The notes under the pieces: model-generated
What the model saw: the letters and a program-made list of their open reading frames with translations, nothing else
Database searches by the model: none
Told to the model about the DNA's origin: nothing
Part shown: one piece after another, positions 34,901-47,300 of the stretch
How the letters are laid out: every line of letters starts with the position of its first letter
Numbering within the stretch: the stretch's first letter is position 1
Translations under genes and position numbers: made by a program
NCBI GenBank assembly: GCA_024195265.1
Contig: JAJLRJ010000004.1
Location: 39,005,030 to 39,069,029, forward strand
Direction: 5' to 3'
DNA: 64,000 bases
Source: Dendrophyllia cribrosa
Taxonomy: Eukaryota; Cnidaria; Anthozoa; Scleractinia; Dendrophylliidae

Positions 34901-37900
34901 TAATAACCAACCTCACAAGAGGTGTTATCTGTCACAGTTCTGGGTCGCCTATAAAAATAAATAGTGGTTTCTTTAGCGCCCAAACCATTGTTCGTCGTCT
35001 CCAGATAGTCACACACATTTCCAAGGGTGGCAATTAAACATTTACTCAATCAAGTCTTTAACAATAAAGGCAACAATGACACAAAAGATCCCAACCTTTA
35101 ATTTTAGCAAGTGCAGTGAACTTTCAGCAGTGAACGAAAAATGAGCGACACGATGTCGCGACGAGATAAATGTTTAAGTAAAAAATACTGAGAAGTGCTT
35201 TGTTTTCTTGAGAACACAGCGAACGCAGTCATCAATAAAAACTCCACTTTATCTGTCATTCACTTATCACAAAATTTAGTAAAAATTCTTTTATTCATTG
35301 GCCCAGACAACATGGCAACAGTGATTGAACCGAATGCTTAATCTGCCTGGTTAATGAAAACTTTACATAAACGGCCATTAATTACTTTTGGACAGAGTGA
35401 GCTAGCAAGCGCGCCCCTTTCCAATTCAAATCAAAGACTTCAATTGACGGTTATAAAGCGAGTAATTGTATCCAATGAACGTAAAAAATAACTTATCTAT
35501 ACCTCCAAAACATTTATACAGCTGCAAAGGGGATTACAAAGTTTGTCCGCAAAAATCTGATACGCAATCAACATGCAGATTACTGTTGGACCGCAAACTT
35601 CCGTCTGAAGTTTAAAACGAACAATGGGGGAAAGTTGGCAAAGATCCGGTAAATATTTTAATCGCCCTATTCTTGTAGACTGTCACATGCTAATACTGAC
35701 ATATCGACAAGTCCGTCCACAATCTTAATCAAAGGGCTAGAAATTAACATCTGTGAAAAACAACCCCACAAAGCTCCTATTGTGTGATTGAAGACTATTT
35801 TAAGCGATGAAGTCAGCTAAAATCTTGTTTATATTTCTGCGACAGCGACGGTTTCTGTATTTCTAGCTAGGTGGATGAAGTAGATCGCAGGTAAGTAATC
35901 TATCCCTAAGGTTGACTTACCGGTTTTGCGCTTACTTAGTTCCCGGAACTAGATAAAACAAGCTTGCCTGCAAATAGGCTCTAATGTGTTGACCGAAGCG
36001 AACACGCGTACCTGGGGCGTATTAAAATGGATGAAATGTTTTGGCCCGAAGTCAACTTTTAACAAAATGAGATGACCCGCGAAGAATTAAGATGAAGAAC
36101 AACAATAGCACCCACAACTTCCTTTGGTTTTAAACGATATTTTGCCAGACTTATGAAAGGAAAGACGATTAACTCAGTTATCACTAGCTAGTTTGAAAGT
36201 TTTAACTGAGGCACGAGGAAAAGTCGACCGTCGAGCTGAGGGCTGTATTTCGAAACGCGGCTTGAAGACCAATTTGGCGGTGGCAGTTCAGTTCGGATTC
36301 TTATAAGCAATAAAATCTTACTGATCTTTTCGACGTCAATTACTAAGAAAGAGTGGATTGAAGAGAAATGATTTTGCACCTAAGAGCCGTATATTTAAAG
36401 TCTTTGAGCATAGATGCAGCGCGCTACCGAAAGAAAAATGTCATTCATGGCCGCATTTGCTTGTAAAGAAGATAGGCTTGCGGCTTTTTTTTGATAACAG
36501 GTAGTTCTGGATCAACTTTAAAAATAACTCCGCGGAACAGATATGCACAAGAAGTCAGCCTCGAATGCCGAATGCCTCAGACGGTTTTCTTGCTAGTAAA
36601 GGCATCTGCTTTGACTACGCTGGTTGTCACATTGTTTCAAAGTCATACTTCATATATATAGCTTAGCTTATTGTTTTGATTTAATAAAAGTAAGCATTAA
36701 ACAACATCAATTTAGGTTTCCATCGCTTGTCATTTTATAAAGCACAGCCTTTTCCTGTCACTGAGCTTTACCGTTATCTTATCATAACTTGCTGGTTTCC
36801 TTTTTGTAAAGTTCTTTAGAAAGCAAATGTTGCAAAGTAAGTTTCCGCCATTTGCAGGCTTTAGTTTTACCCGGTTATCAAAGCAGACAAAAGCGACTAA
36901 TCACTAGCAACCGCGACTAAACACTATAATAACCGTAAATGATACAGCCGTTGAAAATTCATCAATTTACCATCTGTTTGACGGCTGAATCGTGCCCCAA
37001 ATCATTTAATTAACAACTCTTTTTAACGCGTTAAACGCGGTAAATAAGCATTTAAAAATGCTTTTAGCGATTTTAAGCCTGTGCATATACGTCACTCAGT
37101 CCTTGAAATATTTTACTTCAGTTTACGCGAAGTTTACACAAAGATCCAGTATTTTGAGTATTTCGTAATTTTCCTTGTGCCTCTTCTAAAAAGGGTCGGT
37201 TGATTAAAACAACTCGCACATTCAGTTCCCATGGACACAGTGTATCTTTTGAGTTTGTGAATCAGTCAAATCTTATCAAGTGGCCCTATTCAAGTGAAAT
37301 TGCACTGTTTACAAGTTTTTTGTCGTTTTTCACTGGAAAGGAAACTGATTAAATTTGACATTTACTTGACACGTTTTAGAACTATAAATAGGGAAAGGTT
37401 TTTAATCCGTACGTAAGATCATGGAAAGTAAAGAGATATTGTTTCTCTGTACAGTTGTAAACAGGAGCATTCAGCTGACCTCATAAAAAGATCCACTCAA
37501 GCAAATATAAGCGTTCTAATATCGACCATGATTCACGAGGCTTGGCTGTGACTCTGTCGATGTCTAGCGCTTTCGAGTGTCCATTAAAAACTACGACTTT
37601 TCATTGTAAAAACGCGGGCGGCGAAGTTAACCGCGCTCCGAAAGCGTGCCTCAAGTAACGTACTCTAACTGGTGGGTGTGAACCGACCAAATATTTTCAT
37701 CTCTTTCTACACAGATAGACTTCACTTGTTCAAGCTTGGATAACGTTACTTGCTCGATCAAAAATGAAGTTTCCAGCTACAACTCAGAAATCGCTGAGTC
37801 CAGAAAAGATTAAACAGACCAAACGTCCGGAGAAAAATCGCCAAAACACGTGACTAAAAGTTTAGTTCTTAGAAAATAATACACCGCTTTTGGCTGATTA

Positions 37901-40900
37901 CTAAACACATGGTTGAACGCCAAAATGCCTGAACAACTGATGGGAACACTGGATACTCGCACAAACACGTTCAAAAGAAGACAAACAGCGAGAGAAACAA
38001 GCTTTTGCTTTTAAGTTGCAAAAACACGATGGTAGTGCTGAAGTTTTCGTGTTCAGTTCTCGTTTGCCGGCCGCGCAGAAATACATAGATTCGCACGAAG
38101 TGCAAAATACTATGACAAGGTCATCCACTAAGTTAAACTAAATTGTCTTGAATGCCTGTTAGGGGCAAGGGGAAAGCGAGAAAGTAATAGCATTTTAAAA
38201 AAAACAGGCGGAATTCTTTAAGTAATTTCATTTTTTAATTAACTCTATAATCTGGCAGAGGATGTCATATGGCCGCGTGTCTACTCGACTGCGGGACTAG
38301 CGGGAGTACCATGATGTCAGAATCTTCCCCGAAAATGTACTCAATACATTAACTCACCCAATCACCCATATACTCCTGACATAGTCGACAAAAAGAGTTG
38401 TCATCATTTATCATGGGGATATAGAGTTGCACCACGCTTGGAAGTCATTAATTAGGGCACATATTTTATTGTCTGAGCAAAGGATCTCGCATGTTCAAAG
38501 ACTTGTATGCTCGCGTGCAAGATTCACTTGCGTGCAGGCAAACCCGATTTTGGTCAAACTTCGCGCCCTTACAGCTCGCTCAAGCTCTCAAAAGGGATAC
38601 TTATTGTGAGCAAGATAATTTAATAGTTCATCTGTAATGACTCCGTATTTAGCCTTCATTCTTGTATATAATTTGCTAACAAAGCCAATTCGGAAACCGC
38701 AATCCGGTCAATACCGAACCTTATCTACGCCATGAAAAATGGCGTCGTATTGACCCAATATCTTCGCCACATCGACGCTATTTTACGGACGGACGCGGAC
38801 GAGCCACAACATTTCTGCAAGCAAGACAATACGATCATGAAGATAAGATCGTCAATCATCTCAACTTCTCCATTAATTTGTTTCAGTATGCTCGTTTACT
38901 TGGTGCGATAAGATGAAAAAGTCAGATAATGCTTTCTGTGACAAGATAATGAGATTGGAATACAAAAATATCGTCAGGATACTAGCCGTCTTGCGGTTAC
39001 ATTAACCCTTTCGCTCCCAGAGTGGCGAACACCTAAACAGATAAATGTGTTACAAGCTATCCACTGGTGATGGAATCCGGCTTAAATGTGACCTTCCAAA
39101 TTAAAGCTATTTTAACAGCACTTTCCTGTGGTACTGTTAATTGCTGTACAGGGTGGTTCTACCTTTTGATTTTCCTAACGTGTGACCATTCTTATGAAAG
39201 CTACTGAGCAGTACCTTGCTGTGGTACTGTTTATTATACTGCACAAGGTTGTTCAACCTTTTGAATTTGTGGATGATATCCAAAGTCTGACTTTTCAAAC
39301 AAAAGAAAAAATTAGTGGTCTTTTCTTGGCCGCTGTGCAAGCTCGTTCAAGATTTTTCGAAGTCTGTGGATGGAATCCGGTTATATAAGCTAATCAAAGT
39401 TATTAAACATAATATTCCTTTAAGTTCCTTGCTTTTTTAACATTTTACAAAAATGGATTTTGATCTTTCGAATTCTTGACGCACTTGACGCAAAACTGTA
39501 ACTAGCTTCTTACATGTACATGCACAAGGTCACTCCCGGATTCCAGATATAACACATTCTCGGATATGACAACTTACATCTGTGCGTAATAAACCCAAGT
39601 CATCTACTTGACTCTTTTTTACGTATAAAACCATATCCAAATTTCCTCTTTTATTCATCACCGTTTTTAGTCCCAATTCCATCAATTGTTTCCAGATATT
39701 CATTGTCCCGGATCACGATAAAACGAACAATATCACGTGATACAAACTGACGTTAACACGCGGTCTTACGTCATACATCTAAAACAGCAACTTTTATTTT
39801 ATCCGATTTGGAACAAATTCTGAGAGGATTGATGCCCTTTAGACTTATTTACGAACTAAATCCTCCATATGCCGTCCCCAGTGGGTCGACTTAAGGCCAA
39901 TTTTAGACTAAATGTGATGTAATCATTGTTATTATCAACGGTTATACCGTTCTCCAAGGCATTTATCCAGGCTAAAAAGAAGTCAAGTTAAACACCTTAA
40001 ATAGCAACGGAACTTTCATTCAATATAGCTAAAAATTCGTTTTACTGGACGCTCAGTAGCAAACTTTTAATACAACTAAAAACATTTTTTCAGACCAATT
40101 CGTTGTATCCGTGTTGCTCGCGGTCGAGACTGCTGACTCAACAAGTTATTTCTCAAGAAACCTGCGTGAACAGGTCCAGTAAAAAGAGAAAGAAATCTGA
40201 TGGGCTGTGTTGATTGCGTTGAGAATTTTAGCTGTCCTGAGCAACATAGACTTGCATTGGTCCACCTGTGGTCCACAGTAATAATAATAAATAATACTAC
40301 TGAACAATGTTCTTATAAAAAACGCATCACAGTCATCATACCTCATCACGATCGACTGAACGAGCATTCAGGAAAGCAGAAAGTGAAAAAGTGCGGGAAT
40401 TCTTGATCCAGTTGACAGAAATTCAAGCATAGAAAAGCAACATTTTTATACTCCTTAGTGACCGATAAAGGGCTTTTATTAAAATTCACATACATAATGA
40501 AAAACATTAAAGAAAACGAAGATACAGTTGTACTGACTGGAAAAGGCAGTCAAGTAATACTCGAGAACTGCGGCTCATATACATTAGATTATTTACCGAG
40601 TGACGCACGTGAAAAATGGTCAAAAATGGCCTTTAGTTGGATTTCACTGCAATTGTATTCTGCTCAGTCAAAATGCTTGGTTCATTTCTGGCATATTCTT
40701 AGAATTAGGATGTATGCATGATAAATTAGTGAAGTAGGTCATAAGTACTTTGAGATTGGTAATAAATTCATACATATGGATACTATGGATGCAAAGCTAT
40801 TGAACCAATATCAGCGAAGCTAAAAATACCAAATTTCATTTTACAAAATATCGAGAAAACAGTACCACAGGAAAGTACTGCTCAAAAGCTTTCATTTGAA

Positions 40901-41847
40901 TAGTTACACTTCAGGATTTAATTCACTGACTCAAACTGGTTAGAACCAACTTGTAAAGCATAATAAACAGTACCACAGGAAAGTACTGCTCACTGTCGAT
41001 GTCGCTTTCATTTGAATGGTCACACCATACCAATGCTACATAAGCCAGTGATCGTGCGTTTGACTTTGGGAGTGACAAGGTCAATTAAACCAACACGGTT
41101 AAGAGAATAAAGACTTAACTGAAACAAAGGACTCCTTATCATAGAGATCAGCACAAGTTAATAGCTATCCAGCCATAGTTAATGACTATCCAAGCTAAAG
41201 TCATAAGTTAACACACGTTCATGAGTATCGATCGGATATAATTTCCTCTTTTAATTTTCTGGAGTTGACCACAAAACACACTTTCGGTCGAACTGACCAG
41301 AACGTACAGTTATTCCAAAAGTTTCGTAATGGTCGATATTGCTTGTATGACTAACATTCTCTTTACAAGGGTTTATTGTTTATCAAAAATAGGCTAAAGA
41401 GTGGGCCGTTACAGCACTATTCTCATAGTTAAGCTCAAGAGCTGAAAACTCCGCCTTCTTCTTATTAGGAGCGATATCGACTGGAACGGGGTGGCTGCCC
41501 ACCACATTTTTGAGATGATTCAACAGTGCTGTATTTTTAAAAGTATTTTCAAAATTTCACTTCGAATCCAGGAAAAAAAAAGGAGTTTTCCATGACTTGT
41601 GCACAATACAAAACAGCTTACAACGGAGTTATTTTTGTACATGTTGTGTTTAATTTGCAATCAAAACAATTAAACGAGTTTGTTAAAATTATTAACGGAT
41701 CAACAACGTTCTTAAAAGAGCTAGTGACGAAAAGTGGCAAACTTTAAAACTTGTAAACAAAGTTTTGAGAGTTCAAGGTTATTTCCTTTTACAACAGGAA
41801 ATTCTAGTGCTTACGTCCGCTTCAGCACTTCAAACCGTGCATATTTT
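31715..41847. repeat. Tandem duplication, unit 2 (10,133 bp)
   Basis: This is the direct second copy of 21695-31714. The junction at 31711-31714 and both outer ends share TTTT (21691-21694 and 41844-41847). Unit 2 begins with a MITE copy lacking its left terminal bases. Differences from unit 1 include roughly 4-18-bp indels (for example extra bases near 33108 and 33148) and changes that create or destroy short ORFs. Either a recent genomic duplication or two haplotypes joined by the assembler would produce this pattern. Confidence 0.95.
33029..33390. mobile_element. Foldback MITE GGCCCGGTTTAAAC (unit 2)
   Basis: The counterpart of 22866-23210 in the second copy of the duplication, with the same termini. 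It has small internal insertions and deletions relative to copy 1, including loss of CTAA-type bases near the left end. Confidence 0.8.
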
Positions 41848-44380
41848 ACAACAATTTAGTGACAATTTCCTTTCAGTTCGTCGAATGATGTAATATGCCA
41901 CGAGTAGTCCATTTTATATTTTGACGTTGCCATGGTTACAAGAGCTATTTTGGGGCCTTTATTTTCCCTGTGCTGAAAGGAAAGCTTAGTTTATATATGA
42001 AGGCGAACTAAATGACGGCAAAAAGTTTAAAAAAGCGGTCCTGATAAAAATTTGATAGTGATCCCACGCGGTTTTCAGTGTTAAAATACGCCACACCCGA
42101 GCAGCTCGCAGCGACTTCGCAAACTATTTTGCCCTGAAGGAAAGTGAAGATTAAAGTTAAACCTTTCAATTGTGAAAGATATCCACTTGACGTTCCATTT
42201 ATTTTGTATTTTTGCCAAAAAAAATGTGCAACGTAAGATGGCGATTATGGTAAATCCTATAAACCGCCTTTTGTTTGCAGGTAGTTCAAACACGACAATA
42301 CGTAGGCTTAGGGGGTTGACATGACCGCAAATTCAGAATGTCAAAACTAATTATTTATTTGACGCCCTAATATACAATAATCCGACTCCATCACTGGTGA
42401 AGTTGAAGATATAAGGCCTCGGCGACCCCTTGCTTTGTCCTAATCTTGAAGACTGATGTTATTATATTTTATGGAAATCACAAGGAGTTTACTACAATCA
42501 GTATTTCAGGTTATAAGATAACCAAGGGAAGAACTCGAATCAGAGTGATGTTTATATATTTTATGACTATTAATGTTCATCTCTGTTTTTAATCGTCGAG
42601 GAAAGATTGCTCTTTTAATTAGAATAAAAAACAATAGACTGTCAGGAGGTTCTAAGCCCCCTGAAAGGCATGAAATCTCTAAAATGACAGCCACCTGACC
42701 ACATGCTGAGCAGAAAAAGATGGAAAAATGTTCCATTATTAGGACCCCGAGTCCAAATTTAGACCCATTTTTTGAAATATTTTGGCTCAGATCAACGCGT
42801 TCCAGTCATCTGGAATTTAAAGAAAGGTGAAAAACTCGCTTTTAAACCAGCATAACAAAAAGGGAAATTAAATTGGGGGCAGAGGCTTTACTAAATAACA
42901 AACCTGCAGTGGGCCTCACGAAATTGTCACAAATAAAAGACAATAGATGAGAAGAGGTCAGGGTTGTTGATTGTTTGAAATTTAAAACATGACTGTTTTA
43001 ACAAATATTAAAATGCCCTAAAGCCAGGTGCAGCTGGCACGAACAATACCGTCTATCGTTCGGACAACTTGTGCTTTAACCCAGAACGACCTCAACACCC
43101 AAACAATATCAAAAAGTACTTCAGTGTAAATTTTTGATAAAACGACAGCACCACAAGAATGTACAGCTCGACTTCTTTCATTGAATGGTCGCACTTAGCT
43201 GGTTTAACACATCGACAGACTCAGAAGTTAGAATCGCCTCATAAATGGTTCCATAAATCTGCGCCACAACCTGCGGCTTCGTTTGAACAACCATACACGC
43301 ACTCAAAAATTACAGCCTTATTTATGACATAACACAAGGCCAGTTTGGCTATGGGTGTTCCGAAAAGGTTAAAATATAAGCTATTTGCTAAACAAAGTTT
43401 GAGTGTGTTTACTATAAAGCTTTTGACTTTTAAAAATATTTTGCAAAGTTTAAGAAGGTGTGTCTACCGAAAATGATGTTGATCCCCCCAAACATTTCAG
43501 AGAAAACAGTAAACTCGGTTCAGTGCTGTGTTCTTTAAGCCAATTACAGAAATTTGATTATTTAGCATTTTCACCGCAAAACTTCTCCTTCAAACCACTA
43601 GCGAAAAGGACGTTATCCCAAACACGCGTAACATAGTCTAGCGACTTTGTTATGGCCCTGCGAACTTTGCGACAAAGTCGCGCCGATGCTTTTGTCCTCA
43701 CAGGCGGCGTCCTGTGTTTGCGCTTCGCGGGCTAATTTTTTTTCGGCTACATTTGTTTTTGTTTAGAATATAAGAACCTTATTTAAAAGTTCCACTTCAG
43801 AGGTTTTATATTTTGTCAAGGCCAAAAAGGTGATGTTGATATTTTTCGTTGTCAAGAACATGTAGATCAGTTTTTACGCAGATGCAAAGAAAATAGCTTA
43901 AGGTTAAATCCAATATGTAAAACAATTCGTATAATTCAAGAATGTCTGCAGCTGGCCCGCGTTCAATTTCCCGCCAACCATGAGTCTTTTTTAGACGTGA
44001 CTAAAGCGAAATTCGAGAATACTGTGAACCCAAATTTGGGCAATAGGAACGACAGGCATTTGTGTGGAAGAAAAAGCAATTTCCGGTTTGCTATTTGCCC
44101 GAGAGATGTAGCGTCAAGAAATTCTAAAATCTGACTAACATTTCTGGTTCGGAGGTGTTAGTCAATGTTTTTAATTCAGTAACACCGAGCGCGTAAGGAC
44201 AGAAAAATACAGTACTTTATTTGCGAAGGAAGTTGTTGAGCTTTCAATGACGTCATTGACAAGTGTCAGCGTTTCCGGGCTGTCGAGAAAATCGATCCCG
44301 CCCTAATTGACAGTCGAAATGTGTCGAGGCCTTCAGGCACAACTGGAAAACATGTAGTTCGCGAATCGAATAATGAAGGT
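41848..44380. other. Intergenic DNA upstream of the ZC3H12 gene
   Basis: No exon is supported. A degraded piece related to MITE family M lies near 43140-43250 (CAGACTCAGAAGTTAGAA block). The promoter and 5'UTR of the ZC3H12 gene should fall in the last few hundred bases. Confidence 0.5.
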
Positions 44381-47300
44381 ATGGTGCAAAAATTTTTAGA
44401 GTTCGTTCTTTTAAAAGAACATATCCAAAGTAAATTTGCATTAGTGGAGAAACGTGTACATTTTTTGTTCGATGTCACGCTAAAACGAAGCGAAGAAGAA
44501 GACAACTTACGTTGCTGGGTAAAACTCGAAGGCAACGACTATGACATCAATCGCGCCAAGGTTCGCGAAAGATCGCGAATAGTCTTACTTTGTAGTGATT
44601 TATTTTTGAGGTGATGTAATTTAATTATAGCCTTTTTAACTCTTGCCTTTTTTCTACAGGAATATGTTATAGCCGTTTGTTCACCATGTTCACCGCCGCT
44701 TTCTTCTCTCGAGGAGGCAGTTTTCAACGAAAACAACAATAGCACGTCGGAAATTGACAGTGGCTTGACAAAGCAAACCCCATCTGTGGTCGAAATAAAT
44801 ACCCAAGAGTGTGATCACGACGTATCTACTCAACAAGACACTACAACAAGTGAAACTTTAGGCCGAGAGAAGCTTAATCTTGGAGATCAACGTGTGGAAA
44901 TTATTTCACGGTGCGAAAATTTAGCAGCGCAAAGCACGCAATCATTTAACAACAGACAGGAATGTGCTTATACAGCAAACGCTAAAATACAGTCGTCCAG
45001 GAACGAAAAAACACTGAAAGACGACAAAATGGTCACTACAGACGAAAGAGCTGAGTTTTCTGAGAAGCCAAAAGCGAATGAAGACGAAGAAAAGACCAGA
45101 AGTGTTTCTCCTTCGACGGCGACCGACGAGTCGACTTTGAGGGATTTCGCCATAAAACTGGGATATTCTGAGTCGAAGATTGTCACGGGATTAAGCAAGC
45201 TTGGCCCATCAGCGGACAAAAATGCGCTGCTTTGCGAACTTCTCAAAGCAGAGTCTTCGGTGAAGCAGCTAGAGGAGGGTTCTTCGATTGTCTCGTACGA
45301 AAAACCGCATCCTGTCCCTGAAGATGCAAGTTGCTTGAGACCGATCGTGATCGATGGGAGCAATGTGGCAATGAGGCAAGTTATGATGTTACATTATAAA
45401 CTTAACTATTAAAATACTTTACTTGCTTCCCGGCCCTGTAGGGTTGAAATCTTTATTGTTGCAAACATCAGATTTTTATCTCACGCGAAATCGCTGCGAG
45501 AAAAACAATCAATTGAGCACTTCAATCGAACGACAAATACACGTAGTTTGTTGTGTATGAATGGAATGCTGTGATTAATTGAGGGTGTTAAGAAACGTCC
45601 GTTTGAAAATGGAACTTCTCGGAAAAGTTTAAACACTGATTGCACATCGTTACAGGTTTTCGTTTATTTGTTGGCCTTATTGATCGATTTAAATTAATTA
45701 ATGGGTCGATGTACACGTTTTCATAGCGGAAGAATACCTCTAATTATTTGCACGTGCTCGCGAGGAAAATTGGAATTTTGTTTAGTTATTTTAATCTGGC
45801 TCATTTAAATTCATGCATTTTCCATCACACAGACGGATTTCAAAGACATCAGTCACTGTTTCCTTTTAGAAGCAGATTGTCAAAGGGTTTGATTCTTTCT
45901 TAGTCGAAGTGAACTTTGGATCGGGCCTATTACTTTGTCATACCAAACATGCCCAGAATATTCTTTGTACGAAGGATTGTTTGCTGTTGTTTCAAATTTG
46001 TTTGCTTTCTTTCGAATTGGAGTTGTACGATTTTGGCTAATCATTTATGACAAAGCAGGATACTTTCCAAGGGGAAGGATTACTTAAACAGAAAATAGAA
46101 CGTGGAGTAGAAAATTTGGATACTGTCCAAAAGGAAAATCTTTAAATTTTTTTCAGCGTAACCCTTAACATGCTTTTAAAGTGCAAAGTCTGAAATTTTT
46201 AGACAGTTTTCAGTTGAGGAAAATTGAAACGCTCTCAATTTATATATTTTTAATTTCAACTTCATATCTATTAAACAGGAAACTTGAAAGAAGAAAGGGT
46301 CGTGATTTTAACAGACATAGACACTGAGCATGTAGATATCATATGTAAATTGGACATGGTCCAAAATAAAAGTCATTAATGTTGCAGTTATGACACAATT
46401 TAAGAATCTAACCTTGACAATCTAATTGGCTAGACTACAAACAAGGCAAGTTTTATTTAAAAAATTTCCACTTGGATGTTACAAACAAAAATACCATCAA
46501 CTAATACCTTCCAAGTCTTCATTTGAGTTCTCTTTGTGGGATTCCTGTCACTACAAAATATCAGATGTTATCATATTTTAGATGATATCTGTAACTATTA
46601 AAATAATGGCTGATGAGCAGGTTACAGAACAAAATATTTGCATAAGTAAGATGCAATGTTAAAAAGAAGCACATTAGAACTTTGAAAGTTCTTCTGGCAT
46701 TACACTGGTAAAATAAAAATGGCTATCAAAAATTTGCATTTTTAAAATGTGAATTTTTTAGCGTACATGTACAGGTCACATACAGAAGCATAAAAAAAGA
46801 ATAATAAGATGTGAGATACTTAAGGTTTAACCAAATAAAGGGGAAAAATTTACCCACATATTTGACAATCTGATAATTTTCTTAATGATGATTTATAATA
46901 GCATTGGAAAATGGCCAAAATAGGCCAAAAGGTCATCTTTTGGCATGTTACATATTGTGCTAATTAATTTAAGTAAAATAGTGTGATATCCTGATAAATT
47001 GCTGGAAGCTGCATATTTTTTTGACTCCAAGTTGCCACAGAGCTTTGTACACACGTCTCAAAGTCATTAATAATTCATCAAGTCCAAACAAAGAAAATCG
47101 AAAGAGTGATGGTGGTTTGAAAACCTGATATAAATTGGCGTAGATTTTTCCAATTTTATTCCTTCCTTTTATCTGTGTTTAGCGATCAGTTTGAGAAGCT
47201 ATATCAAACACTTGAAAGGGTGTTTTATTACTTCTCAGTGTCCTGATGAAACACTTGTGTTTGATATTTACATCTCAAACTCATTAACTCAAACTCATTA

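Noticed and set aside
40458..40721. 87-codon ORF in unit 2
   Set aside because: The unit 1 counterpart has an in-frame stop near 30376 (TTTAAG versus TTAAAG), so coding is not conserved.
44968..45363. 131-codon minus-strand ORF
   Set aside because: Shadow of ZC3H12 exon 2 on the opposite strand.
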